Shown here one piece after another: positions 11,301 through 23,300 of a DNA stretch of 64,000 bases (the first letter of the stretch is position 1; every line of letters begins with the position of its first letter). This DNA is from Pararge aegeria. Lineage: Eukaryota > Arthropoda > Insecta > Lepidoptera > Nymphalidae. Both the position numbers and the translations under genes were made by a program. The stretch spans positions 13,640,001 to 13,704,000 of the forward strand of contig NC_053184.1 in assembly GCF_905163445.1 (NCBI RefSeq). The letters run 5' to 3'. The notes below the pieces were generated by a model that was not told the DNA's origin, ran no database searches, and saw only the letters and a program-made list of their open reading frames with translations.

Positions 11301-14300
11301 TCAAAGTAAAATATTTATTCAAAAAGGCACATAGATAACAAGTCTGATGTGTTCATTACATACAATATGTGTACGTGGTCGCCTAAGAAGAAGCCCACCA
11401 CAGACTAAGCCGAGTGTTCTGTTTGTTATCACCAGTAATAATTCACACCCAAGACTTTTCTATAAGCATACGTTTAATACAAACTTTGAACTTTTTAAGA
11501 TAGGTTATTTATTGTAATATTGTGTACAATGCCTTTAAATGAATTACTTATTTTATGTGGTCTAGTATATTGCACTTTAAGTTTATTTTTGCTTCTAATT
11601 TGCATATGCATTAACTTATGTATATTTTTAAAATTAAGCTATAAATTGCATCTGTGCAAAATTTCGTAAAAATCGGTAGAGCCGTTAAGTCGTGCATAGG
11701 CAACAAAGGTCCCGGCTGCGTATATCCCATATCAATCTCTAGGACACGCATCGGACAATGCAGTGTGTACCCGAACGAAATGAAGCAAAAGAGTCGCAGA
11801 GTCGTTTGCGAAGGTTACAAGCGGCACAAGATATGTAATTTAGAAATCCATACAAAATACAAATGTCTATCCATTGTTGTTCATCGGTTGATATGAAGCA
11901 CAAAAGCAAAACATCCTACATTTTGATGAGAACCTTAAATATTGTTTTTAGGACCAAAGAATTATAACTTACCACTGTTGATAGCAAACTCCTTGCCACT
12001 TAGGATGTGATGTAATAGATTCTTCATCTCGAAGGGCGATAGGTTTAGTAAATGTTCGGACGCCTCTTCGCCGTCGCAGGACAAAGTGCGAGACAATTCC
12101 GTAGCCATTACCTGGAAGAATTAACCACAACCAGTGAAATAAAACGGTGATACAGTGAAAATATCTAATGATATCTCCCGCTCGTGCCACCAAGTGAAAG
12201 CGAAACGATATGCCTTATTTACTGTCATTACTTTCAGAATTAATAGGATTCCAACTTATTAAAGTTATACCATTAAATCTATTTAATACATAGGATATAG
12301 AAATGGCAATGAAAATCCACGGGATGAAGTTAGATTTATGAGATATGTAAGTATTCTATTTTAATTGTAAAACTAGCAATCATTAAGATTAGATAGAATA
12401 ATCTTTAGAAGATTGTTTTTATGATTTTAATGTAATTGAAATAAGATTAACTAAGTATATTTGCATGCTAAATAAAGTTTTTTTTCATATCCAATGAACT
12501 ATACCGGACAAGCATTTATATCTGAATTTAAGTCTATGTATATTATTTAAAAAAATACCTGAATAATAAGGCCTACTCGGAGCCGCAACATCTCCAAGAA
12601 AAGCTGCGGTTCGGTGCGAATAAACATGGCAAGATATACGAGCAGTTCTTGTGTTAACATCGCCGTACTTTCGTCGTCTCCATAGGCCTAAAACATAATG
12701 TGTTTCTGAACTATTTGTAACCAACCACCTAGTGTTTCGCATACGTGTTTATAAAGTGGATCAGATAGGAAATAACCCGTACACCCATTGCAAATGGTTG
12801 TAATTTTTATTAACTAGAATTTATGTGTCAAAGTTTCGATATAAAGTTTGTTTTTTCAAAGCAGCACCTATGGTAGAAAAAATTAATTCAAAAAAGGAAA
12901 AGCAATACAAAATATCAATAAATCATTTAATTACCTTTTTACTACCATTTCCTTGATTTTCACGACGAAAAGACTGCATGCAAAGGAATAAAACAATGAA
13001 ATTTTAACTTTCTATTTTATTATATTCTACAACTCTAAATTGCTACATGTAACAGTTAATTAAAAGTTAATTGCCTAAATGTTTTGCGTTTTAGGAAGAA
13101 GATAATTCTAAATTTATAGGCGCTGAGAAGCACACAACTTCATCATCATCATTTCTACAGATGGGACTGTTTGATGTGCTGGAGTGTAGAAATTTCTATG
13201 AAAGACCTATATTTTGTAGGGATTTCCACACCTTTATTCACTTAGACCAAGTGAAGGCCGCAATCGAGGCTCCTCTACATGAGTGCGCAAGAAAAGCAAC
13301 CGTTAGGGAAGTGTGGTGACGGATTGTAAAGCGGGCCATAACACCTAAATGACGACCACGACCAGTCTGTCAAGACTGTAACTACTAAGACGGAAGGACT
13401 TTCGACTCGATCGATGTCTTCTGTTTAGTAGGACCCTAGTGGGAGCCTAGTGGTAGTTTAAAAACGCTGCATTTGCCAGTACGGGGATCACCAGCATCTT
13501 GAGGTTCCAACGTCCATTGGTCCTTCGCCTGGAAATGGGCGTGGCTCACCCACTTTTAGTCATAAAGTACAAGTAGACACAAAACTTAAAAGTAAAGTCA
13601 TTTATATTATACATATTTATATGTCATCCCTTTCAGCTTTTCGAGAGATAAGCAGTTGTTTCAAAAATAGATGATATCGGTATGTCAAACAGTTTTTTCC
13701 ATTTTTTTTAGTCCACTACAATTTCTATTCCTTATAACTTTTAATATTAATTTAAAGTACTCACCACATGTATCAACTGCCTCAATTCATTCTCAGGTAA
13801 AGGCGCAGTGATCGTTTGTTCATTATTAGGTGGCATTCCCACTGTTATCTGTTTCTGCCTCACAAGCAAGTCTGTCACAGCCTTGGCCAAATCTTCCACA
13901 CGTTTGCCCAACATCCCCGCAGTGTGACGGACTAGGCCCCAGAGTTTTTGGGTACAAGCCTTTTCGTAGAGGGCTTTGAGTAAATCTTTTACTGTTACTG
14001 CTTTTCCGTTTTCTAGCATACCTATTGAGATAATGTTAACGCATGTTATAAATGTTATAGTTGGTGAGTGAAAAAAGTTTGTGGTTTGTCCTTCTTTCAC
14101 GAATATTAAACTGGTAAGTGGTAGATTCTCATGAATCTGTTAGATGTGTACGAAGGCTGTCTTGACGGTGGATCTGGAATACTTGGATGTATGGGCTTAA
14201 ATTCTTTACCTAACTAATATTTACACTAAGGATGGAAGCAATTTCTTACCGGTACTGAATTCAAGGCCATGCGTGTCTACCAAGTATTGTAGGATATCGC

Positions 14301-17300
14301 CTTGTTCATCGAGATTTTCGGTTTCTCGTAACATCGCTATTAGTTCATCGGTCTCCTGTTCAGCGTACAGCAGATTCTGGCTCTCGGATATTGTTCGGTT
14401 TCGCAAGGGTGCGTTTTTTACTACAGCTATGATATAAATAGAAAAAGAAATAAATAAAAAAACAATATCTTTTAACAACAGGCTAGTGATAAAGCCAAAT
14501 ATAAAATTAGAGTATATCTGTTCACTAGAGGTCATGACGAATAGTCATGCCAACAAATTTTTAGGCCTTTATAATTTCAGTACCAGCCCAGATTTAGCAT
14601 GCTGACGTTTTCAACTCCCGTGTCTCAAAGAGCAGGTTACGTCATCAGTTCCGTTTATTATCACTTAATAATAATAATAATTAGTAGTTATTTTTCTTAG
14701 AATGAATATGGGTATGTGTAAGGATGTCGTTGCAGTAGATAAGGGTCTCACTCCACTATTCCTTGGCAAAGAGAACTGGCGCAAGCCAAAAGTACTTAGC
14801 AACTCAGATCGTGTGGCGGTATGGAAGAGTAAAAGCCCTGACCACCGGTTGCTTGGACATTCAAAAGCCCCGCAAGCGGAGGGTGGAAGTTTTTTTTTTT
14901 TTATAAATTTTTAATAGTGTTTTTTAATTTATTCTTAAGCATTGCTAATAATTTAAAAAAAAAAGAAAAATAATAAATGATAGAAAATAATTCGTAAATA
15001 CATAATAATTATTACATAAATAAAAATAAATTACATGAGATACTAATATTAAATACTCAAAATAGATAGAAATTACAATTTCTGCCTCCAGGTAGTCCTA
15101 AATGGAGTTTAATATATTGCTTGTAAATTTGGAGAGTCATACCTTATTTAATTATTATTATTAATGCCTTCAGAATGCCTTAAATGAGATATTTATCGTT
15201 AATCTATCAAACGGTATAGGCTATGATGATTATAATTGAGATCTTAACCACACATCAATGGAAAATTGAACCTCGATCGAAACTTAAAGTAGACGAAAAA
15301 TCATACAGAACAAATAAGGCATAAAAGTAAAAACTTATGTCGCAAGTTAAATAAAAGCTAGTATAAATATAATTGAATGGTAAAGTAATAGACATAAAAT
15401 ATATAGTTATAGGAATGAATTCAATCGTATTAGTAATATATTTTGTGGACAACCTTCGGATTTTCTTGGTTGAGTTGGTGGCGGAGTTGTTTCTTTGGTT
15501 ATTTCGATTGTCGGAGTTAATACACCCAAATTGGTCGTTGAGGTGCCTCTGCAAAAAAAAAAATATTGAAATATTTATTTTTTAAATTTATATCTCAATA
15601 AGGCTGTGTTAAACTACAAGTATATAAATTTGATTTATTTATTGTTTCCTGTGACATCACTATAGACGACTAGATGGGCTTATATTCCTGCGCTGAACAC
15701 CCATTCTGACTGGTGTTACCAAGAGACGTTATGTTTGTTGTATATAAGTATACAAAAAATTGGTAATTCATTAAATGGAAATGAATATTTTTTTATACGG
15801 GATTATTTTTCTCACTGTTACAGAAAAGAAAATCGGGAGTATCTGGGTCCCCAAAACTACCAAAAACCCGGGGGTTTCGAATCCGAGGCCACTTGAAACT
15901 ACAGCGCTCACCGGTGCGCCAGAAGATCGTCAAAATCCCTTGACGCTTGTCAAAGGCTAGCAAGGCCTTAAGCATTTTGGATTTTGATAATGAAATAGTA
16001 TCCGTTATACTCCTGTGCTGGAATGTATCCGTTATACACTTACTTTGTGATAGCTTTTTTCTTTGCTAATTCCGGCGATGGACTACGCCCGAACAATGGA
16101 TCCATTTCGAGCCACGACGCTTTCTTCTCCAAGTGGGGTCCAACGTTTTCACCTTCCATTCCTAAGGTTTCAGCTGTAAACGAAATATATTATGTATAAC
16201 TAGAGAGAGTAGTAGAGTTTTTTGTGTCAGAACTCATCCAGGAAAGACTGGCTTGCTCATTTCTGCCGCCATGTGTTCCGGACTGAAGGGTATGGTTTGC
16301 CGGTGTGCATACAGGCAAAAAAAGAGTCTCACCACCTACGACTCCGGTTGATGGACACAGGGCCGCATTTTCTAGGACGTGTTCCTTGCATGCCCAGCGA
16401 AATGTTGCTCTGTTTATAGGCGACGTTTTTCCACTCACCATGAGTTAGGCCATTTGCTTAGTCCGTCAAGTATAACTTTAGAAAAAAAACCATACCAATG
16501 GTGTAGAAGATATAAACTGAAGAAAATCTCCAGTACGAGTTATAAATAACTCTTACAATGCCTATCATTAAATTTTTTTAACTCGTACTGGAGACTTTCT
16601 TCATTGTATATCTTCTGCATACCCTGTTCATACCCTCTATGCACGCCACTGCTTGTCATATGAGTCTTTTGTCAAATCTAAACTTTTCATCAGATGAGAA
16701 TCTGGTTAAGTCGTATAGAATTCATACCGATACCGTACTTGCGTACCGATTTAGTTTTTCAGTCTAAAGAGTTTAGTTATAGTAATAAAAAATATTAGCT
16801 TTATTGACCGCAACATAGAAACAATTATAAAAAGTTGTTTAGCCAATTTTTTGCATGCGGTATTTACCTAAATTTACCTTAAATATTGTCTTCATACTGT
16901 ATAAGCTAGTTTAAATTGTTTTGAAAACATACACGATTAAAATGTACGTTGCGTCTTTGTGGTCAATGGGTTCACCTCTTCAGCTCTGTGTTGCAGCACA
17001 AAGTCAAAGTCAAAGTCAAAAATATCTTTATTCAAGTAGGCCCATAGGTGGCACTTTTGATGCGTACGGTAGTGAGATGGCGATAACCACGTTCCTAAAC
17101 TTAAAACTAAAAAGACAATGGCATGGTAACTGCTTTACTTTATTAATTTAACAGGAACACACAGTTACTATAATATAAATTAAAAAATAAAAACTTACAA
17201 TCGACATTAATAGACCTCGTCTTTTTAATAGCCCCACGCACAGACATGCGTCGCCGTAACATTTTCGCATTCTTAAGGCCGGTCGGACGGGAGAGGAAAC

Positions 17301-20300
17301 TGAACTTGGTACTGAAGGATTTCAATAAATGCTCCTCTAAGTAGCTATGCACTTGTGGGTTTAACTCTGAAAAAGAAACATTATTACTATGTATTTAGAG
17401 TTTAAAATTACAACGAATACCAAACTAGATACATCATTATCTACTGTCATAGGCTAAAACAGGTCTACCCTCAGAATAAGAAAGATTTAGGCTGTGGTTA
17501 CGCTGGCTAGTTATGAATTAGTTTGTGGACTGACGGCCGATCGGCACAGTGGGGAGCAACCCTGCTTTCTGAGTCCAAGGCCGTGGGTTTGATTCCCACA
17601 ACTGGAAAATGATTGTGTGATGAACATGAATGTTTTTCGGTGTCTGGGTGTTTACAACACAAGCTAATATTATTTTGGGGCTAGATGTCGCGATGGGTAT
17701 TGTCGTAGTATATTTATTTATTGTTATTAGTTTCAAACTTTGTAGGTATGTTTATTTTGAGAATATATAAGTGGAACAAATTCTTATAAATTATGTTCCC
17801 ATAGATTGCTAGATGTATAATTTGCAATGTTATAAACTAATAATAGTTATTTTTGGCTGTAAAAAATTATTTCTTAACAGTACGTTTTAGTAATTATGGG
17901 AGGGAAAGTTATCTTCGTGCCCTGTAGTCGGCCGGTGATGGTCCACTACAGGGCACGAAGGGTACGGGTCTCCTCCCATAGTGAGAAGGGGTTAAGGCCC
18001 TAGTCCACGCGCTAGCCCAGTGCGGATAAGTGGACTCCACACACCTTTGAGAACATTATGGAGAACTCTCAGGCGTGCAAGTTTCCTCACCATGATTTCC
18101 TAGAACCGTTGAAGCAAGTGATATATTAATCGCTTAAAATGCAAATAACTTAGAATAGTTAGAGGTGCGTTGATGGGTTTCGAACTCGGCCCCCGAAAGT
18201 AGTCGAAGTCCTACCTATAACCGCTTGTTGATACACATTAATTTATTTGGAAGACTTAAAAAACAAAAATTATCAAATGTATTTTTAAACCCTACCAGTA
18301 ATAACTGATACGAGTATAAGCGCCGAGATCAGACAATAAAATATTAACATAAAAAAAAAACAATTATTAAAACATGATTAGTAAATTGGATTCTAATCAC
18401 CATAGTCAATTAAATCTGTTTGAAATTTTGTACCTATTTGTGTTGTTATCTAAACACAAATGCCATTTATGTTTATACTGCCCCATATTACCGAAAACTT
18501 ATTTTCTAGTTTGGTAGCAAACCATGCATGAATTGTTTTAAGAGGCAACTGTAGGCAACTATTTAGTGCCATCTAGTTTTAGAGAAATGTGAACTGGAAA
18601 TAATTACGCGGTGACAATCATATTACCAGCTGTGTTTTTTATTTAGGAACAGATGTGGTAACGCATTACTATGGGAAAAGAAAATTTCCGCGTCCTAAAA
18701 AATATAAGTAACCATTTGATGCCAAGTAATTAGTAAGATTGTCAATTTTGGTTTACAGGTTGTATATGAATCTAGAATCTCCTTGTGACCTAGTATTGGT
18801 GGTTTTTAATATAGTATGTAACTGCCTGGTTGGTTGTTAGGTACCTGTGTTTTAGCTTTCAAAGAATTTTCAGTAACAGCCAGATGTTGGGACATTGGGA
18901 AACTGTCCCGGAGAACACGTTAACCCATAGGTTAAGATGTGATAATAGTCGCTAAAGCCCACATACCTAAAATGCTCTAAAACCGTATCTCCGATGAGGG
19001 AGGATGCCTGCGCCCCAGCAGTGGGATGTTATTTGTAAGGTGCTGGTTTATTGGTTACTTACTGTCTGGATATCCATCCTCTTGACTGCCCAAAAAGCTT
19101 AAATTCGTAATAGCAGATGTACTTAAAAATTCACCAAGATTGCCCAGTGTCACTCTTGTACCATTAATGTAACCAGACTTTAGTTTCTTCATAGTGGTTA
19201 TCATTGCCATGGGAATTTTGCCTTGATCTGAAAATATGCGCCATTAAAAACCCATGAAGACTTGAAACAAAACAAAAAAAAAGCGAATTAGGCAAAATAA
19301 AAACATACATAAGCTAGAATGGTTGATTAATGAATAATTAGTTACAGATAAGGAATCAAAGTATATTTAAATTATCAAACTCATGGAATCACAAAAGTTT
19401 CAGGGAAAAAATTACAGCCTATTTTGGAAGTATTCATACTTTGTCAATTTAAAACTATGGCCGACCCTAAGTGGCCCACACAAAAACTCCGCTAGGTATC
19501 ACTTATTACAGACCTTAGATTCATATTTAAGCTTTTTCATCGCTTTTGTAATCCTTTTTATGATAGGATTTTCTTTGCTTTGTTTAATAATAATTTAGAA
19601 TTTATTTAAATACATTCCCTTTGTGTGACTTAGTTCTATTATTATAAAATATAAATAAATTATAATACATACAACTGTTGTAACTGAATAACAGAATATT
19701 AGGTTCATTTTCTCGTATATTTTGTGATGTTTTAGTGAGCATGCATTAATTTACAAATATGAATTCCTTGAACCCATTATAAATATTCTATTTGCAGTAC
19801 CTATAGTAGTATAACATCGGCTATATAATGTAATCCATTTAAAAATATATATGCTGGCATCTGATTGAGCTGCAGCATTTGGTTACATAATTTTAAAGAC
19901 AAGTACTTGAGTTAGACTGATAAAATTAGTAAAACGGTTGTCATAGTACCTCCATTATATTTAACGTGGAATCCACTAATTCGGGGCCGGTTGGTTGGTT
20001 GGTTTAATGAGTCGTTTGTTAAGATAATGTTAGGAGCAACCATTGAAAGCTTGTTTTTAAAAACATATTATGAAATCATATTTTTTTAATAATATACCTA
20101 GGATGATTTCAGAGTAAATTTATTATTTTCGTAAAAATAATAAATTAATCGTTTACCTAAAAGGTATTGTGTAGCAAGTAAAGTGATAGTCGGCCTTCCC
20201 AACATTTGCTTCCAACTCATGCCGAGAAAGGCGACGTTCGCTGTAAACGTGCTCGCGAGCAAAGCCGGGTCGCGGGTCATGTAGTACTCTTCGTAGTCGA

Positions 20301-23300
20301 AATTCTAGTCATTCCGGGAAATAACATGAATGAAAAACACCGTCATATAACATTACTTGACAGTTCAAAAAAAAAAAGTTAGTAAATTTTATTTGGTAAT
20401 TACAAAGTATGTTAGTATGGAATACACATTAGGAAAAGTTAAGGAAAAAATCCTGCAAATGTAATAACTGTATCAGTACAAACATCGGCGTGCACTTTGT
20501 ACATGCAAAATGATATTGCCTTGGTTTTTTACAGCCTGTTTTGTAGTAGCACCCCTTTTTGTATCAATTGCAGGCCTGCAACTGTTCAAAAACCCTGCAC
20601 AAACCACAGTCAGTACTATTTAGTAATACCGTATGCATCATAGCACAAAAACATTAGTTTACACATACTTAGGCGCACACAGTTAAAAAGAAGGGGCAAG
20701 CAAGCATAGTATTGCAGAAGGTATAAAACTATACCTAGATACATCTGATTCAAAGTTAACACAATGAGAGGTCTTCCAAGCAGGTTTTGCCATGATGATT
20801 TCAAGAAATAAATCTCGGCTTTTAACATATCAATCATCAGTTCATAATCAGAAGCTATGTAGAAACGCTTCATATCAGAAAACTATTGAACCAAACAGAA
20901 ACAAAATTAACAATCAATAATAAAATCATCAATGTGCCTCGCAAAACGTAAATGGTTTAGAAAAGAAGGAAAAACCTAAAGGAATGGCCAAAAATCTAAA
21001 TTAGTTATTCTGTATTGGAATTGCCAATTTGGTGAACTTTGGTGGATTGAAATTTTTATAGATGACTTCTTATAAATTTAAAAAATAATTCCTAAAACAT
21101 TCCATAAGTAGGTACATATAAAGCACAGAAGAGAATAGCCGAAAAAACAAGAGAGTTAAAAATTTCGATTTAATATTTAATTTTTAATTTCTATTCTTGG
21201 GAAGAAATAATCTAAGCTAGGCAGGCACTTAACTATCATTCATTCTTGTTAGCCCCAGCATTTTTTTCTTGGTCCATTCCAGTTTGCTTCTAATAGAATA
21301 CTCACTATTTAATGAGATGGATTTATTGAACAAGTTTTGTTATCTCGAATGTTGTCAATTTTATTCTTTTATGTTATAACATTATATTATGTTAAATATA
21401 GATACATTTTGAATTTATTTATTTATTAAAAATCATCATCAACATCACATCAATCCATTACAGGCCCACTACAGAGCATGGATCTCCTAATATTAAATAA
21501 GTAAAATTTATTTTATTATTTGTATGGTTATTTATAATACTTAGTCGCAAAATAATGAATTGCGATATTTAAATAATGTTGATTAAAAGTCAGTAGTTGG
21601 AGTAGTGTAAAAGTTTGGTAGTTCGGATTTGGCCTCTCTGTGCCCTGGAGAGCATGTAAAACCCTCAGTCCGGATTAGTATCCCAGAAACAGATGGAGCA
21701 GCATGGAAAGTCATTTTCTTTTGAAAAAAGACACTGTGTTGCTGAGCACAATTTCTCTATTCTTCAGTAAGAAGTGAAGAATAACAATTTTTTTAATAGA
21801 ACTTTTGAATATAATAGATTTGTAGCAACAATTTGATGTCTAATGTACCAATTTCGCAAATGAATTTATCTTAAATCTGTGTAAATTAAATTATGAACCT
21901 TATATTGTATGTACAACACTTACCTGAGGCGTGAACGCAAATATGCGCTCGTTTAACGAGTATAATTTGCTAGTGCTCAGAATTCCTACATCGCGAGATT
22001 TCCTTCCAGATAAACCAAGTTTCTTGTTGCGTCCTGTCAATAATAAAAATAATCAGATCTTCACATTGATCCAATCGCACACATGCTTTTATAATTTTTA
22101 TTGGTTTGTAAGTCATTGCTAATCTTCAAAAGATGATCTCTATACTTGGGAAGAAATAATCTAAGCTAGGCAGGCACTTAACTATCATTCATTCGTGTTA
22201 GCCCCAGCATTTTTTTCTTGGTCCATTCCAGTTTGCTTATAATAGTTTACTCACTATTTAATGAGATGGATTTATTGAACAAGTTTTGTAATCTCGAATG
22301 TTGTCAATTTTATTCTTTTATGTTATAACATTATTTTATGTTAAAGATAGATACATTTTAAATTTATTTATTTATTAAAAATCATCATCATCATCATCAC
22401 ATCAATCCATTACAGGCCCACTACAGAGCATGAATCTCCTCCCACAATGAGAAGGGAAATCGAGAATAAAATTAAATATTGTTCAGCATTAATAAAATTG
22501 TTTAAGAAAATTGGCATTAAATAATGTTCACATGTACTAAATAGTACAGAATTTTTCAGGATGTTTCAACTTTCAGGATGTGTAATTTTGAACTATTCAT
22601 TAGCTGTGTGATATGATGGCCAACGGCCATGCGACACGTTCTGCAAAGCGTCTAGTGACTGAGAGAATGTATGGAAATAAGTATGCCTAGTAAGCCATGG
22701 GTCAATGGCAACGCGGCTACCCACTCACACGATTTTTCCTGTGGCAAGCACATTTTGTCCACAAAAAATGATAAAAAATACCACAGCAGCATATAAAATT
22801 TTACCCAATAAATTCTGCAAACTTACCCAAATATGTATAAAGATGACTCAGAACTCTAGCTGGCTGCACTTCAATTGGTGCCACCTCGCTTATTGTTTGA
22901 ACATGTAGATCATGCTCAAGTAACTTGTCTCGTATTTCATTGTCTTCGGCTAGTATTACTATTTGTACAACAACATCTGGTTTCTTTTCTGAACACAATC
23001 TTCTGTTCAGTGGATCCAATTCTCCGACCGCCAAAAATCCCTTAAAATTATTAAAATACATTACTCAATTATGTTTGTAATATTATTAGTACAATAAACT
23101 TCTTTATTTGTTTTTTTGGTCTTATACCTACTTTATTTACTAGCATATTGGTTTACAAAGTATTAGATTTATTTTCTTCAGAATGCTATAATAATTTCAA
23201 AGCAAATCAAAATAAATTTTTGTTAGTATTACTTAAATAAATATGCAATCTGGAGGAATCATTACCAGTAAAAAGATTGGCACTATTTAAAGACCTGTCT

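Noticed and set aside
16190..16441. Open frames over 60 codons on both strands
   Set aside because: They lie wholly in a dispersed repeat (family C) and have no protein resemblance.
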